A DNA stretch of 28,259 bases from an uncultured Clostridium sp. (GCA_900549235.1 URNT01000039.1:1-28259); one strand, 5' to 3'. Shown: positions 6,812 to 15,182, counted from the first letter of the stretch. Translations and numbers: made by a program. Notes: generated from the letters alone by a model not told the origin.

Positions 6812-7555
6812 ATGGAGCATTTACAGGTTTGCGGGGTAACAAAGGCCTTTGACGGCACAAGAATCCTGGAGGATGTGTCCCTGTCCTTAAGAAAGGGGGA
6901 GCTGGTATCCCTTCTTGGCGTCAGCGGAGGAGGAAAGACCACCCTTTTTAATGTGATTGCGGGCTTAAGCCGTCCGGATGCGGGCCGGGTGCTTCTGGAC
7001 GGAGAGGATATAACCGGCCGCCCCGGCCATGTAAGCTATATGCTCCAGAAGGATCTTCTCCTTCCATACCGCACCATTGAGGACAATGTGGCCCTTCCCC
7101 TTATGGTAAAGGGCATGAAAAAGAAGGAGGCCAGGGAGCAGGCGGCGCCTTATTTTAAGGAATTTGGCCTGGAGGAGACGAGAAGGATGTACCCGGCCCA
7201 GCTTTCCGGCGGTATGCGTCAGCGGGCGGCCCTCCTTCGGACCTATCTTTTCTCCGGCAGCGTGGCCCTTCTTGACGAGCCCTTTTCTGCTCTGGATATG
7301 CTGACCAAGCGGAGCGTCCACAGCTGGTATCTGGATATTATGGAAAAGATCCAGCTTTCCACCCTGTTTATCACCCACGATATTGACGAGGCTATCCTTC
7401 TGTCTGACCGGATCTGCCTCCTTACCGGCCGTCCCGGCCGCATTACAGAGGAGCTTTCCATCAGCCGTCCCCGGCCCAGAGGGGAGGACTTTACCCTGAC
7501 GGATGAATTTCTGGGATACAAAAGAAGGATCCTGGCCTGTCTGGATCAGAAATAG
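6812..7555 (+). CDS. thiZ: ABC transporter ATP-binding protein (ThiZ-like)
   Basis: A 247-residue ATPase that powers the importer. Walker A is GVSGGGKTT (36-44, K42), the Q-loop is in MLQKDLLLPY, the signature is LSGGMRQRAALLRT, Walker B is VALLDEPFSALD and the switch histidine is in FITHDIDEA. All motifs are intact. The start ATG 6812 follows AAAGGAGG at 8 bases, and only 12 bases separate it from the lipoprotein gene. It is the last gene of the operon, followed within 10 bases by a terminator. The operon lacks thiamine biosynthesis genes such as tenA, thiD or thiE, so any salvage enzymes must lie elsewhere. Confidence 0.92.
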   Translation: MEHLQVCGVTKAFDGTRILEDVSLSLRKGELVSLLGVSGGGKTTLFNVIAGLSRPDAGRVLLDGEDITGRPGHVSYMLQKDLLLPYRTIEDNVALPLMVKGMKKKEAREQAAPYFKEFGLEETRRMYPAQLSGGMRQRAALLRTYLFSGSVALLDEPFSALDMLTKRSVHSWYLDIMEKIQLSTLFITHDIDEAILLSDRICLLTGRPGRITEELSISRPRPRGEDFTLTDEFLGYKRRILACLDQK

Positions 7556-7563
7556 CATAAGCT

Positions 7564-7592
7564 CTCCGAAAGCTGCTTTCGGAGGGCTTTTT
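7564..7592 (+). terminator. Terminator of the thiamine uptake operon
   Basis: CTCCGAAAGC (7564-7573) and GCTTTCGGAG (7575-7584) are perfectly complementary and are followed by GGCTTTTTA. The stem begins 8 bases after the ATPase stop codon. Confidence 0.92.
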
Positions 7593-7594
7593 AG

Positions 7595-7623
7595 TTGCGC
7601 GCTTGGCCTAAACAGGCTATAAT
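7595..7623 (+). promoter_or_regulatory. Promoter for the GGDEF/EAL gene
   Basis: A perfect TATAAT (7618-7623) lies 17 bases after TTGCGC (7595-7600), directly after the preceding terminator. It predicts a start near 7630 and a leader of about 50 bases. Confidence 0.65.
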
Positions 7624-7680
7624 GGTTCAAGACAGACAAGAAGATAAAGGATCGAATGATACGGGAGAAGAGGAATATAT

Positions 7681-10600
7681 ATGATTGGGAGCAGCTGCGA
7701 GACAAGCATTTACATGATCGATGACAGTTACAGGCTACTGTATTTTAACCGTGCCTTAAAGAAGCGGTTTCCGGAGCTGAAAAAGGGGGATCTCTGCTAC
7801 CAGGTCCTCTGCGGCGAGGAAGCCCCCTGTAAGGAGTGTCCCATGGCCAGGGAAGAAAGCGGTATGTCCCTGTTTTATAATAAATTAAAAAAGCAGTGGC
7901 TGGAGGTAGGCACCGGACAACTGGAGTGGCCGGGATGCGAGACCTGCAACGCTGTCTTTGTCCGGGAGATCTGCGAGCCGGTTCTCTGGGAAAAGGAGAG
8001 AAAAAGCGGAGGCCGGGAAATGACTGGGGCGGATCCCATCACCGGGCTGTACCGCAGAAATGTATTTTTTCGGGTGGCCCCTCTGTTTCTCACAGAAGCG
8101 GAGCCGGGAGCGTTCTGCCTGATGTCCATTGATATTGAACACTTTAAGCTGTTTAATGACTGGTACGGCCAGGAGGCGGGAGACCGGGTGCTGGGGCAGA
8201 TGGGAACCTATTTAAAGCGCCTTCAGAGAGAGGGAAGCATTATTGCCGGATATATGGGCGGAGACGACTTTGCCCTGATCCTGCCAAATGACGCCCAGCT
8301 CTTAGAGCAGGTTCAGAACCGGATCAACGCCTGTGTAAGGGCCTATGACGGCAATACGGGATTTCTGCCTAATTTCGGGATTTATGAGATCATAGACCCG
8401 GCACTTTCCGTCAGCACTATGTATGACCGGGCGCTGATCGCCATGGATTCCGTAAAGGGAAATTATGCCAGACGGGTGGGCTTCTATGATGAAAAGATGA
8501 AGGCAAGGATGGAGGAGGCCTACCACCTTTTGTCCGAGGTTCAAAGGGCCTTAGAGCACCATGAATTTACCTTTTACGCCCAGCCTAAGTGCAATATGAG
8601 CACCGGAAGGATCGTGGGCCTGGAGTCTTTAGTGCGCTGGATCCATCCGGAGCGGGGACTGATCCCTCCGGACTCCTTTCTCCCTCTTCTTGAAAGCTCC
8701 GGCCTGATCACAAGGCTTGACCTTTTTATCTGGGAGGAGGTCTGCAAAAGCCTGCGCCAGTGGATGGATCAGGGTCATAGGGCGGTGCCTATTTCGGTGA
8801 ATGTATCCAGGGTGGATCTTTACGCGGTAGATGTGGTGGCTGTATTTAAGCAGCTGGTGGAAACCTACGACCTGGATCCCTCCCTTGTGGAGATCGAGAT
8901 CACAGAAAGCGCCTATGTGGAGGAATACCAGGCCATCACCACCATGGTAGAGGAGCTGAGGATGGCGGGCTTCCCGGTTCTGATGGATGATTTTGGCAGC
9001 GGCTATTCCTCCCTGAATATGCTCCGGGATGTAAATGTAGACGTGCTGAAGATTGATATGCGCTTTTTATCCACAGATATGGGCAGCCAGGGCAAGGGCA
9101 TCAGCATCCTGGAGGCCATCACCCGCATGGCTAATATTATGGGGATGCGTATGATCGCCGAGGGCGTAGAAACCAGGGAGCAGATTGACTTCCTGTTAAA
9201 TATGGGCTGTACCTATGGCCAGGGCTACTATTTTTACCGCCCTATGCCAAGGGAGGAGTATGAGGCCCTTCTGATGAAGGAGGAAAATGTAGACTACCGG
9301 GGTGTTCTGGCCCGCCAGATGGAACGGATCCGCCTGAAGGAGCTGTTTAATGAGGATATTTCAAGCGATGCCATGCTGAACAACATTCTGGGACCGGTGG
9401 CATTTTATGACGTACACGGAGATCAGCTTGAGATTCTTCGGGTCAATGACCAGTATTACAGCCTGATGGGCACCAATGCGGTGGATTTAGAGGAGCAGCG
9501 CCACCATCTGCTGGATGAGATCTACCCGGAGGACCAGCCGGTGATATGGAGGGTATTTGACCAGGCGGCCCAGCGCCACCTTGATGGGGCGGAGGGCACT
9601 GCCAGACGCAGGCGGAGGGACGGCTCCTATATGTGGTTCCATCTCCGGGCATTTTTCTTAAGAGAGCAGGACGGCCACCGGATGTATTACGGGGCGCTGA
9701 GTGATGCGACGGAGCAGAAGCGCAGGGAGCAGCAGCTGGAATCCTCCCAGCGGGCTCTGGCAGCGGTGGTTCAGGTATCGGAAAATGATGCCTCTTTTAT
9801 GCAGCTGGGAGAGGAGAACCGGAGAACGGCAGCCTCCATTTTCGCTCAGATGTCGCCGGGAGGCATGATCGGCGGCTACTGCGAGGACGGCTTCCCTCTG
9901 TACTTTGCGAACCAGGAGATGGTTCAGCTTTTAGGCTACAGTTCCTATGATGAATTTGAGGAGGCCATAGACGGCATGGTGATCAATACCATCCATCACG
10001 AAGACCGGGACCGGGTAGTCAGAGATATAGGTCCCTCCTACTATGCAGGCCTTGAATACACTACCACCTACCGAATGCCAAAAAAGGACGGGTCCTGGTT
10101 CTGGACCCTGGATAAGGGCCGGGTGATCAAGGCAGAGGATGGCCGTCTGGCTATCGTCAGTGCCTGTACCGACATCTCCGAGACCATGGCCGTCCAGCAG
10201 GGGCTGTTAGAGAGCAACAGCCTTCTTACCAGGCGGAATGAGGAGCTGAATTTCCTCAATAATGATATGCCCGGAGGCTACCACCGGTGTAAAAACAATG
10301 AGGGCTATGATTTCCTCTATATCAGCAATCGATTTCTGGAGATATTTGGTTACACTAGAGAGCAGATCAAAGAACTCTTTGACAATAAGTTTATGAACAT
10401 GATCCATCCGGATGACCGGGAGAAGATTCAAGGAGGGACGGAGGAGATCGTTAACAATGGCTCCTCGGCCACCATGCAGTACCGGATGAAGGCGGCAGAT
10501 GGCTATATTTCCGTTATCGACCAGACAAAGCATATGCAGTATGACGGAAAGGACTTTTTCCAGGGGGTGGTGATGGACGTAACAGAGATTGTCCATCTGC

Positions 10601-11952
10601 GCAGCCGCCTTCAGCTTCTGATGGAGCATATGCCCGAGGATCTGATGCTGATCCGCAGAGAGGAAGCGGGATTCCAGTGCGAACCTCTTGCAGGGGGATT
10701 TTCTGCAAAGCTGGGCTGTGCCGGAGAGGTATATGAGGAGACCATGAAGCGGTTCTGGAGCTGTGAGGATCATCCCTGGAAAAGCTTGAACCGGTTAAAG
10801 ATCCGATTGGAGGAGGTATGGGAAAAGGGAGAAAATTTCCACGAAGAGCTTCCACTGGATTTACAGGACGGCAGCTGCAGATGGGTGGGGATCGAGGCCT
10901 GCTATATCGGCAGGGAGGAGGATAGCCAGGTCTACCTTCTGGTCTGCAGCGACATTACCCATATAAAGGAAAAGGAGCAGGAACTGTGGTTTAAGGACAA
11001 AAAGACGGAGAGTATGCTTCAGCTTGCCGGTATCAATGGCTGGGAATGGGATGTGAAGGAGGATGTCTTTACCTTTACCAGTATCGTAGACACAAGGATG
11101 GTGCGCCTGTTTACTGGCGTTGGAGGAGGCCTGATCCGCAGGATCCCTGATTTTACCCGCCGCTTTAGGGCGTGGAAGACCATCTGGGAAGGAAAAGAAG
11201 GGGTTCTGGATTTTATCAGCCAGGTTACGGAGGGAGAGACGGAGCAGGAGCTTTCCGCGGAGCTTTGCATGGAGGATGCCTCCGGCGCCGTATGGATCAG
11301 CGCCGCCGGCCACGCGGTCTGCGACGAAACCGGCCGTCCGGCTACGGTGGTAGGCTACTGCATGGATATTACGGAGAAAAAGGAGAAGCAGCAGGAGCTT
11401 GTGCGCATGGCCGAGACAGACGCTCTCACCGGCCTCCTTAACCGCCAGTCCGCGATCCCCAGGATCCAGCAGTATCTCAGGGAGAACCCGGATGCCAACT
11501 GCGCCTTCCTTATGTTTGACCTGGATAACTTTAAGCTGGCCAATGACGTATTCGGTCATGCCTACGGAGACAGGCTTCTGATCCAGAGCAGCGAACAGCT
11601 GAAAAAGAGCTTCCGCAGCGAGGACATCCTCTGCCGCCTGGGAGGAGACGAATTTGTGGTATTATGTAAAAACATTTCAGAGGATGCCATCCAGAAAAAG
11701 CTAGAGAGGCTCCTGGAGGAAATGTCCGTTTCCTGTTGCAGCGGCAGCCGTGAGATCTTTTTTTCCGCTTCCGCCGGCTACACCATGGTTCCTGGCCAGG
11801 GACGGGAGTTTGAGGAGCTTTACCACAAAGCGGACATAGCCCTTTTTGCCGCCAAGATGAGCGGGAAATGCGTATTCAGGAAATACGATCCCTCGATGAA
11901 GGTGATCCGGTATGAGCTGGCAAAGGCAAAGAGACCCGACACGCCTACATAA
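7681..11952 (+). CDS. Multidomain c-di-GMP protein: Cys-rich N-terminus, GGDEF, EAL, several PAS, GGDEF
   Basis: A 1423-residue protein with no membrane span. Residues 1-100 form a PAS-like segment with six cysteines (C39, C44, C50, C53, C86, C89). A first GGDEF domain (about 112-270) has a changed GGDDF site at 193-197. The EAL phosphodiesterase domain (about 280-535) has ESL for EAL (E315), NVS, EITES, DDFG (436-439), KID and AEGVE (493-497), so its metal-binding acids look intact. At least four PAS-like domains follow (about 565-690, 725-845, 860-975 and 1110-1235, with a weaker one near 985-1090). The final GGDEF domain (about 1240-1405) has an intact GGDEF at 1321-1325 and an RxxD inhibitory site (R1312, D1315). 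The protein probably both makes and degrades c-di-GMP in response to PAS signals. The MBL-fold gene starts 17 bases after it. Confidence 0.93.
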   Translation: MIGSSCETSIYMIDDSYRLLYFNRALKKRFPELKKGDLCYQVLCGEEAPCKECPMAREESGMSLFYNKLKKQWLEVGTGQLEWPGCETCNAVFVREICEPVLWEKERKSGGREMTGADPITGLYRRNVFFRVAPLFLTEAEPGAFCLMSIDIEHFKLFNDWYGQEAGDRVLGQMGTYLKRLQREGSIIAGYMGGDDFALILPNDAQLLEQVQNRINACVRAYDGNTGFLPNFGIYEIIDPALSVSTMYDRALIAMDSVKGNYARRVGFYDEKMKARMEEAYHLLSEVQRALEHHEFTFYAQPKCNMSTGRIVGLESLVRWIHPERGLIPPDSFLPLLESSGLITRLDLFIWEEVCKSLRQWMDQGHRAVPISVNVSRVDLYAVDVVAVFKQLVETYDLDPSLVEIEITESAYVEEYQAITTMVEELRMAGFPVLMDDFGSGYSSLNMLRDVNVDVLKIDMRFLSTDMGSQGKGISILEAITRMANIMGMRMIAEGVETREQIDFLLNMGCTYGQGYYFYRPMPREEYEALLMKEENVDYRGVLARQMERIRLKELFNEDISSDAMLNNILGPVAFYDVHGDQLEILRVNDQYYSLMGTNAVDLEEQRHHLLDEIYPEDQPVIWRVFDQAAQRHLDGAEGTARRRRRDGSYMWFHLRAFFLREQDGHRMYYGALSDATEQKRREQQLESSQRALAAVVQVSENDASFMQLGEENRRTAASIFAQMSPGGMIGGYCEDGFPLYFANQEMVQLLGYSSYDEFEEAIDGMVINTIHHEDRDRVVRDIGPSYYAGLEYTTTYRMPKKDGSWFWTLDKGRVIKAEDGRLAIVSACTDISETMAVQQGLLESNSLLTRRNEELNFLNNDMPGGYHRCKNNEGYDFLYISNRFLEIFGYTREQIKELFDNKFMNMIHPDDREKIQGGTEEIVNNGSSATMQYRMKAADGYISVIDQTKHMQYDGKDFFQGVVMDVTEIVHLRSRLQLLMEHMPEDLMLIRREEAGFQCEPLAGGFSAKLGCAGEVYEETMKRFWSCEDHPWKSLNRLKIRLEEVWEKGENFHEELPLDLQDGSCRWVGIEACYIGREEDSQVYLLVCSDITHIKEKEQELWFKDKKTESMLQLAGINGWEWDVKEDVFTFTSIVDTRMVRLFTGVGGGLIRRIPDFTRRFRAWKTIWEGKEGVLDFISQVTEGETEQELSAELCMEDASGAVWISAAGHAVCDETGRPATVVGYCMDITEKKEKQQELVRMAETDALTGLLNRQSAIPRIQQYLRENPDANCAFLMFDLDNFKLANDVFGHAYGDRLLIQSSEQLKKSFRSEDILCRLGGDEFVVLCKNISEDAIQKKLERLLEEMSVSCCSGSREIFFSASAGYTMVPGQGREFEELYHKADIALFAAKMSGKCVFRKYDPSMKVIRYELAKAKRPDTPT

Positions 11953-11968
11953 AAGGAGGGAAGGAGAA

Positions 11969-13009
11969 ATGAACGGACTGACAGAACGTTTTCCCGGTAT
12001 TTATGAAGCTGTATTGAGCAGCGGCTCAAAAAGTATTGATGAGATCAAGATATTCCTGATCCCCGGAGGGAAGGGGAAGCGGAGCCTGATGATCGACGCG
12101 GGCTTTCGCAGCCGTTCCTGCCTGGAGAAGATGAAGGGGATTCTTGGGGAAATGGGGATCTCATTTGAGGAATTGGATCTTTTTCTGACCCATAAGCATC
12201 ACGACCACTGCGGCCTGGCGGCAGAGTACGCAGGGCTTGGAGCCAGGCTTTATATGAATCCTTTGGAGGAGCGCCACAGCTATGATTGTCTTTATTATAA
12301 CAACCGCCAGGGACAGGCCGCAGATCAGGTCCAGGTCCTAAGAAGCGTTGGGGTGACGCCGGAGGATACACCGGAGGTCTGGGAGATGTTTGAGGCAGTG
12401 CGGCGGCGGGTCGAGGAAAAACGGGGCTGGGAATTTGAGATTCCTCCATTTTCCTACCTTCCGGTTACGCCTGGCCAGCGCTTTTCCTATGGAGAGTATG
12501 AATGGGAGGCGGTTCCCTTAAAGGGGCATACCTTTGGCCAGATGGGCCTTGTAGACAGAACAAAAGGGATTTTTTTCTGCGCCGATCAGGTGATCGACGG
12601 AATCATCCCCATTGTGGGTACCAGTTATGGAGATGAGCATCTGCTGAAGGGGTATTTTGAATCATTAGAGGAATTAAAGCACAATTTCGGCGGCTGCGTT
12701 TTCCTTCCGGCTCATAGGGAACCTGTAGCTGATGTGAGGCCGGTAGCTGACCGGATCATATTTTCCTATATTGATAAGACGGATCTGCTGATAAATATAC
12801 TGGATCACGCCAGACGTCCCATGACCATCCGGGAGGCGGCCTGCCTGGCCTACGGCATGAATCAGGTGCCTGAGGATGAGCGGGAGTTTATCAAGCTTAA
12901 AATGGTGATGAGCAAGACCTTTTCCTGTCTGGAATATCTTTATGATGAGGATTTCGCCATACGGACCCAGGAGAAGGGAACATATTACTGGCGCTCTGCC
13001 AGATTGTAG
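11969..13009 (+). CDS. MBL-fold metallo-hydrolase
   Basis: A 346-residue enzyme of the metallo-beta-lactamase fold. The metal motif HxHxDH reads THKHHDHCGL, with later ligands in GHTFGQMG, CADQV and LPAHREP. The last 90 residues (YIDKTDLLINILDHARRPMT onward) look like the small winged-helix tail seen in glyoxalase II/LACTB2-like members. The substrate is not evident; a thioester or phosphodiester is typical for the fold. The start ATG 11969 has AAAGGAGG 8 bases upstream, ahead of the in-frame alternative at 11912, which lies inside the preceding gene. The 17-base gap and the lack of a terminator point to cotranscription with the GGDEF/EAL gene. Confidence 0.88.
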   Translation: MNGLTERFPGIYEAVLSSGSKSIDEIKIFLIPGGKGKRSLMIDAGFRSRSCLEKMKGILGEMGISFEELDLFLTHKHHDHCGLAAEYAGLGARLYMNPLEERHSYDCLYYNNRQGQAADQVQVLRSVGVTPEDTPEVWEMFEAVRRRVEEKRGWEFEIPPFSYLPVTPGQRFSYGEYEWEAVPLKGHTFGQMGLVDRTKGIFFCADQVIDGIIPIVGTSYGDEHLLKGYFESLEELKHNFGGCVFLPAHREPVADVRPVADRIIFSYIDKTDLLINILDHARRPMTIREAACLAYGMNQVPEDEREFIKLKMVMSKTFSCLEYLYDEDFAIRTQEKGTYYWRSARL

Positions 13010-13039
13010 GGATTCTGAGGATTGTTGCAGAAAAAATAC

Positions 13040-13067
13040 TTGCATTCCTGCCTGATTCGTGTATAGT
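13040..13067 (+). promoter_or_regulatory. Promoter for the folT operon
   Basis: TTGCAT (13040-13045) and TATAGT (13062-13067) are 16 bases apart. The predicted start is near 13074, about 16 bases before the THF aptamer. Confidence 0.65.
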
Positions 13068-13089
13068 ATAGTCAGAAAATAAAATAAAA

Positions 13090-13189
13090 GCAGAGTAGGC
13101 TTGCGCGCGTTAAGTGCCGGGCGGACAGGGAGTTGCCGTCTGGACGAAAGGGGATATGCCCCTGCGGTGCGCAGGCCGCATCCCGCTGC
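13090..13189 (+). ncRNA. THF (tetrahydrofolate) riboswitch
   Basis: The aptamer shows the class hallmarks: CAGAGTAGGC, GCGCGTTAAGTGCCGGGCGG, ACAGGGAGTTGCCGTC, GGACGAAAGG, a CCCCTGCGGTGCGCAGG region and CCGCATCCCGCTGC. GCAG (13090-13093) and CTGC (13186-13189) can close P1. It lies directly upstream of folT, the commonest THF-riboswitch target. No T-run terminator follows before the start codon, so control is probably through access to the ribosome binding site at 13236-13243. Confidence 0.93.
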
Positions 13190-13252
13190 AACAGAGAGTG
13201 GTATATTATCTCCGTTTGTAGTTTGAGAGGTCTGCAAAGGAGGTAATTTTTT

Positions 13253-13819
13253 ATGAAACGATCAGCCACTTTGTTCGCCCATTCCCTGCGGGAATTAAAG
13301 CAGGTAAGAACCATCACCATGTGCGCCATGCTGGGGGCCGTTGCCCTGGTCTTAAGCTCCGCAAGCATCGAGATAGGCAGTACCCTAAGGATCGGCTTTT
13401 CCGGGATTCCCAATGAGCTGGTTTATGTGCTGTTTGGTCCGGTGACCGGAAGCTTGTTTGCCGGAGCCATGGATATTTTAAAGTATCTTTTAAAGCCTAC
13501 GGGACCGTTTTTCATCGGCTTTACCCTGGTTCCCATGCTGGCGGCCCTGATCTATGGCTCCTTCTATTATAAGAAGCCTCTGACTTTTAGACGGGTGCTG
13601 GCGGCCCATTTTACAGTGGCTCTGATCTGCAATGTATTCTTTAATACCCTGTTTCTTTCCATGCTGTACGGAAAGGCATTTATGGTCCTGCTGCCGCCGA
13701 GGGTGGTGAAAAACCTTGTGATGTGGCCCATTGATTCGCTGATCTTTTACCAGGTGGCGCGGGTCTTTAAGCAGGCGGTGTCGGGGATCCCGGGCTTTTG
13801 GGAGACGGAAGAGCAATAA
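13253..13819 (+). CDS. folT: Folate ECF transporter substrate-binding subunit FolT
   Basis: A 188-residue integral membrane S-component that captures folate and works with a shared energising module (EcfA/A'/T) encoded elsewhere. Around five to six hydrophobic spans are seen. Typical ECF S-component features are TMCAMLGAVALVLSS near the N-terminus, then GFSGIPNELVYVLFGPVTGS and GAMDILKYLLKPTGPFFIGF. The start ATG has a strong AAAGGAGG site 9 bases upstream. Placement behind a THF riboswitch makes the folate assignment strong. The isomerase-like gene follows after 22 bases. Confidence 0.93.
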   Translation: MKRSATLFAHSLRELKQVRTITMCAMLGAVALVLSSASIEIGSTLRIGFSGIPNELVYVLFGPVTGSLFAGAMDILKYLLKPTGPFFIGFTLVPMLAALIYGSFYYKKPLTFRRVLAAHFTVALICNVFFNTLFLSMLYGKAFMVLLPPRVVKNLVMWPIDSLIFYQVARVFKQAVSGIPGFWETEEQ

Positions 13820-13841
13820 GATACAAAGGAGAGTGTAAGAA

Positions 13842-14696
13842 ATGAAACTTAATACAGGTATGAGATGCCACGATCTCTGTCCTAAGATGGAGATGGAGCA
13901 GGTATTTGCTCAGGTAAAGGCCAATGATATTCATCAGATCCAGCTTGCCTTCGGCAAATCTATCAGCAATTATGACTTTACTACAGGACACTACAGCCCC
14001 GGCTTTGCCCGCTATATTGCTTCTAAGCTAAAGGAAAATGACATCCATGTGGCAGTTCTTGGCTGCTATATCAACCCCACCAATCCCATCGAGTCCAGAC
14101 GCCAGGCAGAGGTGGCCCGTTTCATCGAGCACCTGAAATATGCCCGTATTCTGGGAGCGGATATGGTAGGCACAGAAACTGGACGGCTGGATCCCGATTT
14201 TAAGGTGACGAAAGAATCCTATACTGAGGAGGGCTATCAGCTTCTTCTGAAAAGTATGCGTGAAATCGTCTCAGCGGCAGAAAAGCTGGGAGTGATCGTA
14301 GGCGTAGAGGGGGTATTTAACCATACTCTGTACAGCCCCGCGAGGATGAAGCGTTTCCTGGAGGACATCGACTCTCCAAATGTAGAGGTGATCCTGGACG
14401 CCGTAAACCTGATCCACCCCGATCAGACTGCCCCCGAGGATCAGGCCCGGGTCATCGACCAGGCATTTGCCTACTACGGAGACCGCATCAGCGTTCTTCA
14501 TGTAAAGGATTTTGTATTCGACGGAGAGAACCAGCTGTTCCGTCATGTAGGGGACGGAAAGTTCTGCTATGAGCCGTTGATGAAGCAGGTAAAGGCCAAC
14601 AAGCCTCAGATCACCATGCTGCTTGAAAACTCAAGTAAGGACCGGTTCCATGGAGATGTGGAATTTTTACAGAAAATATATGACCAGATCGGATAA
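13842..14696 (+). CDS. Sugar-phosphate isomerase/epimerase-like TIM-barrel protein
   Basis: A 284-residue member of the xylose-isomerase-like/AP-endonuclease-2 TIM-barrel superfamily (IolE/UlaE-like). Barrel-strand motifs with likely metal ligands include VGVEGVFNH, VEVILDAVNL, ISVLHVKDFVF and a final ITMLLENSSKD. The substrate is unknown. AAAGGAG lies 8-10 bases before the ATG. It sits 22 bases downstream of folT with no terminator between, so it should share THF-riboswitch-dependent transcription, although its own ribosome site could free it from translational control. A hairpin follows 12 bases after its stop. Confidence 0.85.
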   Translation: MKLNTGMRCHDLCPKMEMEQVFAQVKANDIHQIQLAFGKSISNYDFTTGHYSPGFARYIASKLKENDIHVAVLGCYINPTNPIESRRQAEVARFIEHLKYARILGADMVGTETGRLDPDFKVTKESYTEEGYQLLLKSMREIVSAAEKLGVIVGVEGVFNHTLYSPARMKRFLEDIDSPNVEVILDAVNLIHPDQTAPEDQARVIDQAFAYYGDRISVLHVKDFVFDGENQLFRHVGDGKFCYEPLMKQVKANKPQITMLLENSSKDRFHGDVEFLQKIYDQIG

Positions 14697-14707
14697 CCGG
14701 TCGGTCC

Positions 14708-14753
14708 GGACAGGGACAGATGAATCGTTTAGGGATTTATCTGTCCCTGTTCC
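14708..14753. terminator. Long hairpin, probable bidirectional terminator
   Basis: GGACAGGGACAGAT (14708-14721) pairs with ATCTGTCCCTGTTCC (14739-14753; one bulged T), with a 17-base loop. It begins 12 bases after the isomerase stop on the plus strand and also spans the end of the minus-strand GH25 remnant. The T-run is weak on both sides, so termination efficiency is uncertain. Confidence 0.6.
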
Positions 14754-14929
14754 GTTTCCTCATCTTCTGCCTGCGGCACCACCATCTCCTGCAGGGCCTC
14801 TGTATTTCCACGGAATACATTCAGATCCACACAGCCTTCCGCTCCGCTGATTCCCTCCAGCCGTCCCCGGTCCGAATACTGCCAGAACCACCATTCCTTA
14901 TCAAAAGGCGGATAATATACATTTCTGAT
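14729..14929 (-). pseudogene. C-terminal remnant of a GH25 (lysozyme-type) muramidase
   Basis: The minus strand encodes about 66 codons ending in TAA at 14729-14731. They contain YYPPFDKEWWFWQYSDRG, RLEGISGAEGCVDLNVFRGN and an acidic tail. FWQYSDRG-x-GISG-x-VDLNVF is the last-strand signature of glycoside hydrolase family 25 muramidases. In-frame stops lie immediately upstream (TGA at 14930-14932), and a short stretch in the next frame (SMNIRYESEM) may continue the homology after a frameshift. The catalytic N-terminal three quarters are missing, so this is a dead fragment. The hydrolase call rests on this motif alone. Confidence 0.65.
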
Positions 14930-15052
14930 TCATAACGGATATTCATCGAAGCAGTCATCTTTGGAGCAGCCATTTTACTGTTGGAGGTCTGCCTGGCACT
15001 GAGGCTTGTTTTGGTTCGCAGTGCTTTGATGCTTCCCTAAATTTGTCCCCTT

Positions 15053-15060
15053 TTGTCGAA
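15053..15060 (+). promoter_or_regulatory. Spo0A-binding site (0A box) 1
   Basis: TTGTCGAA is an exact match to the 0A-box core TGTCGAA, about 400 bases upstream of the spo0A start. Confidence 0.6.
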
Positions 15061-15175
15061 TCCCCCCACTTGTACAATATATCATAAATTTCCTGTCGTT
15101 TTTTGTCAGATGGAAATTCTCCACTAAAAACCTCCCATATCCCCCGAAAAAATCCACACCCTATGTCACGATTCC

Positions 15176-15182
15176 TGTCGAA
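15176..15182 (+). promoter_or_regulatory. Spo0A-binding site (0A box) 2
   Basis: An exact TGTCGAA core lies about 135 bases upstream of the predicted -35 of spo0A. Confidence 0.6.

Noticed and set aside
14720..14935. 71-codon plus-strand frame after the isomerase gene
   Set aside because: It overlaps the terminator hairpin and is antisense to the GH25 remnant; no ribosome site is present.
15091..15110. Further 0A-like sequences TGTCGTT and TGTCAGA
   Set aside because: Each differs from the TGTCGAA core at positions that matter; only exact cores were kept.
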